A DNA stretch of 64,000 nt, from the NCBI GenBank assembly GCA_965217615.1, contig CBDCIT010000039.1:186001-250000 (forward strand), read 5' to 3'. Each line of letters begins with the position of its first letter. Position 1 is the first letter of the stretch. This DNA is from CAVOAK01 sp965217615. GTDB lineage: Bacteria > Pseudomonadota > Alphaproteobacteria > UBA8366 > CAVOAK01. Shown one piece after another: positions 56,554-64,000 of this stretch. The notes beneath the pieces were generated by a model. It ran no database searches and was not told where the DNA came from. It saw only the letters and a program-made list of their open reading frames with translations. The translations under genes were made by a program, and so were the position numbers.

Positions 56554-57507
56554 GTGGCCCAGACATTGACCGTGCCGCCGCGTTCTGTGCGGCAGAGTTT
56601 CATGGATTTCGAAATTGTCACCGATCTTGAGTCATTGGAGGCAGATGTCGCGATCTTAGGCATACCCTACAGCGATCCCTACACAATCGACGAAGTGACC
56701 AACGACCAGACCAACGCACCAACGGCGATCCGGCGCGCTTCGCGGCGTTCAAGCGGCGGTGTAGAGCGCTGGGACTTCGACCTCGGCGGGCCCATCTTTG
56801 ACGGCAAGAGCGTTCGGGTCGTCGATTGTGGCGACGTCCCTGGCGACCCCCGTGACCTCACCGCCCACTATCGTCTGGCCGAGGAGGCCGCACGACGAAT
56901 AACTTCCAGCGGTACGCTGTTGATCAGCCTAGGTGGAGATCACGGTGTGCCGATTCCGGTGTTTAGAGGCCTCGATGCCCACGGACCCATCACATTGGTG
57001 CAAATCGATGCACATCTCGACTGGCTCGACGAGAGAAACGGGGTGCGCGAGGGATACTCAAGCCCGATCCGACGGGCCTCGGAGATGGCGCATATCGGCG
57101 AAATTTTCCAGATTGGCCTGCGTTGCCAGGGCAGCGCACGGAGCGAGGAAGTCGCGGCCGCTCGTGCCTACGGCTCTCATCTGTTCTCCGACATCGAACT
57201 GCAGGACCAGGGCATGGACGCCGTGCTCGAGCAAATCCCAGCCGGTGGCAACAGCTATCTCACGATCGACGCCGACGGTATGGATCCGTCGGTGATGCCG
57301 GCCGTCGCCGGACCGGCACCGGGCGGTGTTACCTACCACCAGGCCCGCAAGTTGATTCAGGGACTGGCGGCGAAGACCCGAGTCCTCGGCATGGACATCG
57401 TCGAGATGACGCCAAAGCGTGATGTCAATGGGATTACAGCACTCACTGCCGGAAATTTGATCATCAACATGATCGGATCAGCGGTCCGTGCCGGCTACTT
57501 CGATTGA
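56554..57507 (+). CDS. Agmatinase/arginase-family ureohydrolase
   Basis: Mn-dependent enzyme cleaving a guanidino group to urea or a related product, 317 residues from a GTG at 56554 with GGGGGAG upstream. Metal motifs are present: GGDHG (about residue 126), DAHLDW (about 151) and DADGMDPS (about 239). The substrate region differs from classical SpeB. The 3' end of this gene is repeated at 59074-59127. It sits between the CNB protein and the adenylate cyclase. Substrate unknown (agmatine, guanidinobutyrate or similar). Confidence 0.88.
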   Translation: MAQTLTVPPRSVRQSFMDFEIVTDLESLEADVAILGIPYSDPYTIDEVTNDQTNAPTAIRRASRRSSGGVERWDFDLGGPIFDGKSVRVVDCGDVPGDPRDLTAHYRLAEEAARRITSSGTLLISLGGDHGVPIPVFRGLDAHGPITLVQIDAHLDWLDERNGVREGYSSPIRRASEMAHIGEIFQIGLRCQGSARSEEVAAARAYGSHLFSDIELQDQGMDAVLEQIPAGGNSYLTIDADGMDPSVMPAVAGPAPGGVTYHQARKLIQGLAAKTRVLGMDIVEMTPKRDVNGITALTAGNLIINMIGSAVRAGYFD

Positions 57508-57638
57508 TCCTGAACGTGGTCGGGAATGCCGGTTCCAGGTGCCCATGTTTGTAGCGCGGCTTGGCAGCCGCCATTTTCAATTGACTTACCGTCAAACCGG
57601 CACAGGATGACGGTGAAGCATCGATACTAGGGGGACAA

Positions 57639-59041
57639 ATGTCTTTGTCCGGTTCAGCAACGCTGAAGGAAGCGGCCACGCGCTGTGGATGCACGCATGA
57701 AGAAGTTGCGCGCTTTGGAAAGAGCCTGCAGGCGCTATCGCTGCACCAGGCCACACGGATCAACCCCTTTGCGTTTGCTGACACGGCCGGTCTCGCGCCG
57801 GAGACGGCGGTAGATATCTTTGTCCACGGCGCCAATCTCGGTCTGTTTGACCTCGAATGAGGCATGGTGTACAGCGTCGCTCGGCTCGACAGCGTCGAGG
57901 AAGATTCGGTGTTCTGTGTGCTGTGCGCCCGCGATGCGCCGTCGGTCCTCGACGACACGGTCGAGGTCAACTTCTCCTACAACCCGGACTCCGAAACCTT
58001 CGACCTGCACGGCGACTTCCCGACCTACCTTGAGTACCACACTTCCTCGAGCTATCCGTATCGTGAGGGCTGGCAGGACTACCATAAGCGGCACACCGTG
58101 GCCGACATCAAGCTTGCCAGCGGCGCGCGCGGCGCGATGAAGTTGCCGCTTGAAGCCGGGCAAACATACCGGCTGCTGTGCCTCGACACCCATTCGGGAG
58201 CAATGCTCGAGGTCGAGGAGACCGGGCAGGAAACGGGCGATTCGAAGGTCGAGCTGACGCTCTCGAATGCCGGATTTTCGCAGGATAGCCTAACCTTGCC
58301 CGCCGGCGAGTTGACGCTCACGCTATCCAACCTCACCGAACAGCCGGTGTGGGCTGGGTATTTCGGCGGAACTTCGACGACGCGATGGCGATCATGAAGC
58401 AGATGCCGCCGCCGTTCGGCAAGCGCCTGACAGGCAAACACCTGCTCAACAACCAGGCGTTTCGCGAAACCTTCGCGTTGCACGAGCTGGCGCCCGACCT
58501 CAAGCTCAAGCTACGCAGCATTACCCTGTTGTTTACCGACCTTAAGGGTTCCACCGCGCTCTACGACCGCGAAGGGGATCTCGCCGCCTACCGGATGGTG
58601 CAGGACCACTTCGTTGCGATGAAAGGGATCGTGCGCACCCATTCCGGCGCCATGATCAAGACCATGGGTGATGCGGTGATGGCCGCCTTCTCAGACGCCA
58701 GCGATGGGACCGCAGCAGCGATCTCCATGATGGCGGCGATGCGGGACTTGGCTGGAGGCATCCAAAGCAATGAGATGGGCCTCAAGGTCGGCCTGCACGC
58801 CGGACCAGCACTGGCGATCAACTCCGGCACCAACGTAGATTATTTCGGCCAGACGGTGAACATCGCCGCGCGCGTACAGGGCCTGGCCGACGCGGGCGAC
58901 ATCTGTGAGACCGGAGTGCTGAACGAAGAGGAAGCAATCCCGGCCCTGCTCACCGAAGCCGGTTATGCCGGCCACAGCGAATTGGCCAAGCTCAAGGGCG
59001 TATCGGCCGAAGAGAAGGTCTTCCGCTACCGCGCGGCCTAA
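57639..59041 (+). pseudogene. Class III adenylate cyclase with DUF5939 domain, stop plus frameshift
   Basis: Start ATG 57639 after GGGGGACAA. The N-terminal DUF5939-like sensor region reads INPFAFADTAGLAPETAVDI, then LFDLE. A TGA at 57858-57860 follows where the family has W (TGG). The same frame goes on to about 58370 (SLTLPAGELTLTLSNLTEQP), then shifts by one base to the catalytic domain: LLFTDLKGSTALYDREGDL with the metal aspartates, MGDAVMAAF and GPALAINSGTNVDYFGQTVN. As read only short pieces would be made, so cAMP output from this gene is doubtful. It adjoins the CNB protein. Confidence 0.8.
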
Positions 59042-59073
59042 ACTGCGATCGACAGGGCAAACCCCAGTTCCGC

Positions 59074-59127
59074 AAGTTGATCATCAACATGATCGGACCA
59101 GCGGTCCGTGCCGGCTACTTCGAATAA
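59074..59127 (+). repeat. Duplicate of the ureohydrolase 3' end
   Basis: 54 bp nearly identical to 57454-57507, encoding LIINMIGPAVRAGYFE and a stop. It lies after the cyclase pseudogene. It indicates that the cyclase segment is bracketed by a duplication of the ureohydrolase terminus. Confidence 0.75.
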
Positions 59128-59142
59128 GAAACCTGCTTAGGT

Positions 59143-60791
59143 TCAGCCCACCGGCCCGAAGGTTTCCGTGTGGATGTGCTCGGCAGGAACACCGCGGCGT
59201 TCAAGATCGGTCAGGATGTCAGCCATGAAGCGAGTTGGACCGCATACGAAATAATGCGCGTCGACGTCGTCGATGAGGCCGGCCAGCAAAGCGCCATCGA
59301 CACGACCTTCGCTGTCGTAGTCAACGCTGGCCTCGTCCTCGGGGCGCGGCTGGCTGTAGGCAACGTGAACATGAACGCTGCTGCGTTTTGCTGCCAACTC
59401 GCGGACCTCACGAGCCAGCGGATGATGACCGCCGTCGCGGACGCCGTGGAGGAACCATACGGGCCGCTCGCCGTCCTCTGCAGCCAGAGCGTGAAGCATA
59501 CTGACCATCGGCGTTACCCCGATCCCGGCACTCACGAGCGCGACCGGACACTTGCTGCAGGTCATCAAGAAGTCGCCGGCGGGTCTTCGGGTGTCATGAA
59601 TCGCTCCAGGCTCGACGTGATCGTGCAAATAGCGCGACGCAAGACCCTGTGACTCGCGCTTGACGCTAATCCGATAGCGATCATCACTCGGTGCGCTCGA
59701 GAGCGAATAGGTGCGGCGAACCGGCTCCGATGTGCCTGGCACTTCAAGCTCAATCGGCAGGTGTTGGCCGGCCTCGTGAGCCGGGAGCGGACCCCCGTCC
59801 CGTGCTTCGAATATGAACGAAGTCACGTCATCGCTTTCCCTGATCTTTTCGATCAGCCGAAGCGAGCGCACCGAGTCCGCATTCGCGTCCCAGCGTAAGG
59901 AGACGGTGTCGGAAGCTCGACTATTTCTTCGATGTCGAACGTCAGCAAACGCCGCGCGCCCGGTATGCGCGCAACGTCATCCGAGTCCCAATCGATGGTG
60001 GCTTGGCCTGTAAGCTGGAGCAGACTACCTGTCTCGAAATCTATGAAAAGAAAACCCGCTCGAGGGTCGAGAACGAGGTTGCCGATCGTGTTGTAGTGGT
60101 CGTTGCCCGCATAGTCCGGGAATTCGATACGCGTTTCGCTGACAACCCGGACAAAGCCGCGGTCGCCGCCGCGGTGAGACGCGTCCATACCGAAGGTCGC
60201 GCTCTCTCCCTTGGCGCGGTAGCCGCTGGCAATGAAGAATGTGTCCGCCGAGGCGATCCACCCCTGTTGCGAAGATGTGAGGCGCGTACCCATCACCGGT
60301 GCTCCGGCGGGCTCGTCATCGACTCGCCGCCACTCCCGCTCGCGAATGTACTGGGGGCAGTTCCCAAAGGCCTGCTCCACCCCAAAGACCACGTTGTCGG
60401 AATCGCCGCTCATAACACGACCGTTCACGCGATTGCGCCGACGGGTCGAGAGCTCTATGCCGAGGATGCCTAAGTCCGCTCCCGCCACCAGCGCCCCCTC
60501 AAGACCATCTCCACGAACTAGTTTTGCTTCGATGACGAGCGACCGCGAGTCGGGTGACGCGACGAAGCCTTCAGGCCCTGTCAGCAATGTCGCCCAAGGG
60601 CGCCCCTTAGCATCGCGGGCCGCGACCACCAGGAACGGCAACGCGGTATGGAAGGCACGATGTTCCTCCGGCAAGTGATCGCGTACGACCTTTCGCGCCC
60701 AAGCTTCAATGTCGCGAACCCCGAGACGCTCCTGAATCTCCTGCTCGCCCGGATGAAACGGAGAATCGGTTAGATACGAGTTACCTTCCAT
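59143..60791 (-). pseudogene. PNPOx-like/ferredoxin-reductase fusion flavoprotein, frameshifted
   Basis: The N-terminal half (60791 down to about 59910) is a pyridoxamine-phosphate-oxidase-like FMN domain (FHTALPFLVVAARDAKGRPW, GNLVLDPRAGFLFIDF). The C-terminal half (59871-59143 frame) is an FAD/NAD reductase: RRTYSLSS, VALVSAGIGVTPMVSML and HYFVCGPTRFM. The frames meet near 59905, where one indel restores LRWDANADSVRSLRLIEK. The repaired length is about 549 residues, with no 2Fe-2S tail. Related fusions reduce or oxidise xenobiotics. IS1182-like copy 3 sits at its start codon, so its promoter is gone as well. Confidence 0.8.
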
Positions 60792-60793
60792 AG

Positions 60794-62237
60794 CAGCCCG
60801 TTGATTAAGTGCCTTTTTCCGGCTCTCACCCCCAGATGAAGAATGCGGCGGCGAAAGCCGACTGGCCGCTTTGCGAGTCCCCCCGTGCCACCAGCATGGC
60901 CCCGGTGGGCGTGAGCAGAACGAAAATACCGCCATATCCGCCCGCCACGGCCTCCCGCGGGGTGCCGGCGCTGATGAGTTGGCGCATCAGTAACGATAGA
61001 TTGTGGCCGGCGACGTGGAGCAGGTATCGCTTGTGCACATTCTCTCGCCCGCGCAGCCAGGTTCGTCGCATGCCGCCACGATCGAGGTTGTGGGCAAAGC
61101 AGCGCTCGACGATCTCGGCGCGCAGCTTGAAGGCCTCGCGGGCGACCCCGGACTTGAGCCGCGCACGGTTGTTGGTGACCGCGCGCCGCGCCGCCTCATC
61201 ACCGTGCCAGCGCGAAAAGCCGGTCTGCTTGGGCGCCGCGATCCGGGTCTTCCTGGGACTGTCGTCCAGAGCCCTCAAGACCGCCCGTGAGTGATAACCT
61301 TTGTCGGCGACGCATTCGGCCGGGTCCTCCGACGTCGGTGCCGCATCCACCGCCCCGAGGTTTGCCTCGGCCTTCGCCAGGGTCTTGGAAAGCGTCGTGG
61401 TGTCGCCCTCATCGGCCGGGTGCAGCTCGGCCGCCACCACCGCGCCGGTGTCCAGATCCACCGCGTGCTCGGGCTTGTAGGCCAGATGCGTCGTGCCGTC
61501 CTTCATCTTGGCGATCTTGGCCTCGGGGTCGCTCTTCGAAACCCAATCCGTGTTGGAAAGCTTCTTGCCCTTGCGCTTCCGCTCCAGACGCGCCAGGTCC
61601 TCGGCCGTGGGTGTCTCGACGCCGCTTTCCCGGGCCAGACGCTCCAGCATCTCCCGGTAGCCTTCGCCGTTGTCGCGCCGCACGATGTTCCGCAGCGCCG
61701 CGTTGGCCTCCATGGTCGAGGCATCGACGCCGATGCGCTCGCCCTTGATCAGCCCCGCCTCGGCGATCAGCACCAGAACCCAGTCGAAGACCGCCGCGTG
61801 GACTTCATGGGGCAGGCGCGTGCGGCTCCGTGACAGCCAGGAATGGTCCGGTACCCGATCACGGCTCCCCAGTCGCAGGAACGCCCGCAGCGAAAGCGAG
61901 TCCGAGCAGCGCCACTCCAGACCGCGCTCGCTGTCGATGCCCTCGAAGTAGCCCACCAGATGCATCCGGAAATAGCGCCCGGGCGGCACCGAGGGCGCGC
62001 CCATCCGGGCCGCGTAATAAGGCCGGCAGCTCGCCTCGGCAAAGGCGTCGAAGCCGCCCTCGATCAGCACCGACTGCAAGCGGTCATAAAACACATGACC
62101 CGGAGAGCGCGGCATCTCCGACCAGCTCACCATCAGATCCCCCTGACTATCCTTCTGCCGTCCCATCGCCATCGGCAAATCCCCCTGCAAATCAGGGAAC
62201 CAGAGAATCAGACAGCGCCGACTTAATCAACGGGCTG
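60794..62237 (-). mobile_element. IS1182-like insertion sequence, copy 3
   Basis: 1444-bp copy with the same 17-bp ends and a 4-bp duplication ATAG (60790-60793 and 62238-62241). It is inserted between the divergent flavoprotein and LysR genes, right at the flavoprotein start. Confidence 0.93.
60826..62172 (-). CDS. IS1182-like transposase (copy 3)
   Basis: 448 residues from the ATG at 62172, full length and intact, with small differences from copies 1 and 2 (RRDNGEGYREM for RRANGEGYREM, DDSPRKTRIAAP for DDSPWKTRIAAP). Confidence 0.9.
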   Translation of the reverse strand: MAMGRQKDSQGDLMVSWSEMPRSPGHVFYDRLQSVLIEGGFDAFAEASCRPYYAARMGAPSVPPGRYFRMHLVGYFEGIDSERGLEWRCSDSLSLRAFLRLGSRDRVPDHSWLSRSRTRLPHEVHAAVFDWVLVLIAEAGLIKGERIGVDASTMEANAALRNIVRRDNGEGYREMLERLARESGVETPTAEDLARLERKRKGKKLSNTDWVSKSDPEAKIAKMKDGTTHLAYKPEHAVDLDTGAVVAAELHPADEGDTTTLSKTLAKAEANLGAVDAAPTSEDPAECVADKGYHSRAVLRALDDSPRKTRIAAPKQTGFSRWHGDEAARRAVTNNRARLKSGVAREAFKLRAEIVERCFAHNLDRGGMRRTWLRGRENVHKRYLLHVAGHNLSLLMRQLISAGTPREAVAGGYGGIFVLLTPTGAMLVARGDSQSGQSAFAAAFFIWG

Positions 62238-62318
62238 ATAGGCTGCAAATTATACTTTCCAAGAACAAATAGAATATTAATAATATGCAATAATTTATTC
62301 CATATTATGGAATAATAA

Positions 62319-63218
62319 ATGGACCGCTTGCGCACCATGTCCGTGTTCGTTGCCGTCGCCGAGGAAGCTGGTTTCGCGTCGGCGACCCGACGACTCAATA
62401 TGTCGCCGCCATCAGTGACCCGTGCGGTGTCCGAATTGGAACAGCGCCTGGGTGCGCGGCTACTCCATCGCACCATCAGGTCGGTGCAGCTGACCGATCC
62501 AGGCCGGCGCTATCTGTCTGACTGCCGGCGGATTTTGACCGAGATCGAAGAGATAGAGCGACACGCAGGGGGCATTCATTCAACGCCACGCGGCGCCGTA
62601 AGCGTCACGGCGTCAGTCCTCTTTGGACGAATGCTTTTGGCTCCGATTCTGCTGGATCTCCTGGATCGCTATCCGGACATCTCGGTCACGACGATGTTTG
62701 TTGACCGGGTGGTGCATCTCTTCGACGAGGGCGTCGATGTCGCGGTGCGGATTGCCGAACTGCCCGCCTCCTCGCTCTCGGCGGTACGGGTCGGCGGCGT
62801 GCGGCGCGTGCTTTGCGCATCGCCCGCCTATCTCGCGGCCCGGAGTCGGCCGCTTACGCCGGCCGAGCTAGTCGGTCAGGAGACCATCGACTTCGTCAAT
62901 ATGACACCTGGCGGCGAATGGAGCTTCGACAGGGCTGGCAAAAGCTTCACGTTCAAACCGCGCTCCCGCCTCCGAGCGAACAGCGCCGATGCCGCTATCG
63001 ACGCTGCAGTCGCCGGCCGTGGGATTACCCGGGTGTTGTCATACATGATCGCCCCGCAGCTTCTGGCTGGCACCCTCGAGCTTGTACTCGACGAATACGC
63101 GCCGCCTGCGGTTCCGGTCCATGTTGTCCACAAGGAGCAGGGTCAGACGTCCGCACGTATCCGCGCCGTCGTCGATCACCTGATTGCGGGCCTAAGGAAA
63201 AACCCGGCCTTGGATTAA
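62319..63218 (+). CDS. LysR-family transcriptional regulator
   Basis: 299 residues. The HTH (AEEAGFASATRRLNMSPPSV, then TRAVSELEQRLGARLLHRT) is at residues 15-55; the effector-binding domain begins near 90 (PRGAVSVTASVLFGRMLLAP). It is divergent from the flavoprotein gene and originally only about 80 bp from it, so it probably controlled that gene; the IS now separates them. An AT-rich stretch (62250-62315) with ATAAT-like elements would hold its promoter. Intact. Confidence 0.92.
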   Translation: MDRLRTMSVFVAVAEEAGFASATRRLNMSPPSVTRAVSELEQRLGARLLHRTIRSVQLTDPGRRYLSDCRRILTEIEEIERHAGGIHSTPRGAVSVTASVLFGRMLLAPILLDLLDRYPDISVTTMFVDRVVHLFDEGVDVAVRIAELPASSLSAVRVGGVRRVLCASPAYLAARSRPLTPAELVGQETIDFVNMTPGGEWSFDRAGKSFTFKPRSRLRANSADAAIDAAVAGRGITRVLSYMIAPQLLAGTLELVLDEYAPPAVPVHVVHKEQGQTSARIRAVVDHLIAGLRKNPALD

Positions 63219-63317
63219 TGGTTGATCATCAACCCAAGTGCTGGAAAGTGAGGGCGCCGAATTGACAACCAGGTGATCGCGCAATTGCGCAGAAGAATTT
63301 GTGAGTCGGACCCGATT

Positions 63318-63357
63318 TCCTTGGACACAGAATTGGCTTAATCGAAGTGTCCAAGGA
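63318..63357 (+). promoter_or_regulatory. Hairpin over the ribosome-binding site of the next gene
   Basis: Perfect 11-bp inverted repeat TCCTTGGACAC (63318-63328) and GTGTCCAAGGA (63347-63357) with an 18-nt loop. The right arm includes most of the AAGGAGG site of orfA, so in RNA it would hide translation initiation. It could equally be part of an IS end. Function inferred. Confidence 0.4.
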
Positions 63358-63367
63358 GGACCGGAAC

Positions 63368-63778
63368 ATGACCGATAATTTTGAGAAGAAAGTTGCTGTT
63401 GATGGGCCTGTGGTAAATGCTGGCGAGCTTGGCTCGTCCACGTTTTCCCCAGGCCAGGCTTTGCCGGCAGGCCCGCTGGGACTTGGCCAGCGATGGACAG
63501 TGGCGCGCAAGCGTGAGGTCGTTCTGCAGCTTTTGCGTGACGAGCCGGTGCAACTTCTGTCGCGCCAGTTGGGCGTAGAGATCTTCCGGCTCGAGCAGTG
63601 GCGTGAGAAAGCGATCGGCGGGATCGACGCCTCGCTCAAGCAACGCAAGGGCGATCCGGTGCAGGCGGAACTGGATAGCGCCATGAAGCGGATCGGAGAG
63701 TTGACCATGCAGGTGGAACTGCTGGAGGCCAAGACGGAGACCTTCGGCCCTTTGGGGCGGCGGAGGTCGCGGCGATGA
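63368..63778 (+). CDS. IS3-family OrfA (second IS3 type)
   Basis: 136 residues from the ATG at 63368 with AAGGAGG nine bases upstream. The HTH region reads RWTVARKREVVLQLLRDEPV, followed by a coiled coil (LDSAMKRIGELTMQVELLEAK). This is the longer OrfA type found with orfB overlapping by ATGA, unrelated to the IS3 at 13626. The left end of the element was not identified. Confidence 0.8.
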   Translation: MTDNFEKKVAVDGPVVNAGELGSSTFSPGQALPAGPLGLGQRWTVARKREVVLQLLRDEPVQLLSRQLGVEIFRLEQWREKAIGGIDASLKQRKGDPVQAELDSAMKRIGELTMQVELLEAKTETFGPLGRRRSRR

Positions 63779-64000
63779 GTGCCGCCACCTCTCCCGGCAC
63801 GGGTCTGGCCTACGGCCTGCGGCGGGTCTGCGCCGCCTGGGGCATGGCCCGCTCCTCGTTCTACGCCATGACCTCCGGCCAGCACGCCGAGCAGCCGCCG
63901 GCAAAGCGTCGGGGACCGAAGCCCGCGATCTCGGACCAGGCGCTGCTGGTGGCGATCAAAGCCGACCTGGAGGCATCGCCCTGGGAGGGCGAGGGCTACC
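63775..64000 (+). CDS. IS3-family OrfB, partial (cut by the window end)
   Basis: Overlaps orfA by ATGA and reads SPGTGLAYGLRRVCAAWGMA, then KRRGPKPAISDQALLVAIKADL, the HTH_21 region that precedes the integrase core. About 75 codons are visible; the catalytic domain lies beyond the window. Confidence 0.8.
   Translation, partial: MSAATSPGTGLAYGLRRVCAAWGMARSSFYAMTSGQHAEQPPAKRRGPKPAISDQALLVAIKADLEASPWEGEGY

Noticed and set aside
63220..63234. GGTTGATCATCAACC palindrome after the LysR gene as a terminator
   Set aside because: The stem is short, with almost no loop and no following T run.

Overview
The window is GC-rich, Gram-negative DNA, most likely from an alphaproteobacterium; a Rhodospirillales-like lineage is plausible but unproven. 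The evidence is the LuxR/LuxI pair, a DUF5939-type adenylate cyclase, a sqdB gene and the mix of insertion sequences. About half of the 64 kb is mobile DNA: three IS1182-like copies, three copies of one IS3 element plus the start of a different IS3 element, one IS256, one IS21, two IS66-like elements carrying a DNA adenine methyltransferase, two IS1380 copies (one a fragment) and group II introns of three types. Many host genes carry single-base frameshifts or in-frame stops, so the region looks like decaying accessory DNA unless the assembly has unusually many errors.

Layout. 1-8.7 kb: luxR and luxI, split by an IS1182-like element, then a 57-codon ORF, a cytochrome P450 (in-frame stop), an MFS exporter (frameshift), an AMP-forming acyl-CoA ligase and a convergent DRE-TIM condensing enzyme; this looks like a quorum-linked metabolite locus. 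8.9-13.5 kb: a marR-emrA-emrB operon with a coupled SGNH-hydrolase gene (frameshifted). 13.6-17.9 kb: a nest of elements, with a group II intron in the terminus of an IS256 that sits in an IS3, next to a second truncated IS3. 17.9-33.4 kb: a glycan-precursor operon (NAD epimerase, 2-hydroxyacid dehydrogenase, NeuA-like, SqdB, NeuB, NeuC, a nucleotidyltransferase-PfkB fusion, SIS isomerase, HAD phosphatase, two transketolase half-subunits, methyltransferase), broken by IS3, IS21 and point mutations. 33.7-40.5 kb: IS1182-like and IS66-like elements around gene scraps (MBOAT acyltransferase, ABC binding protein), then a PhyH dioxygenase and an opine-type dehydrogenase.

40.5-51.5 kb: two copies of a group II twintron. 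An outer intron with its own reverse transcriptase is interrupted at one identical site by an inner intron of a different lineage, also with a reverse transcriptase. The first copy holds two inner introns in exact head-to-tail tandem. 51.5-56 kb: a TPR protein, an IS1380 and a truncated IS66-like element. 56-63.2 kb: a cyclic-nucleotide-binding protein, a ureohydrolase, a broken adenylate cyclase, a broken PNPOx-FNR flavoprotein and a divergent LysR regulator separated from it by the third IS1182-like copy. The window ends inside another IS3-family element.

The genes group into four modules: quorum sensing with specialised metabolism; multidrug efflux under a MarR repressor; synthesis of CMP- and UDP-activated acidic sugars (a nonulosonate-like sugar and sulfoquinovose) for a surface glycan; and cAMP signalling. 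No tRNA, rRNA or CRISPR array was seen.
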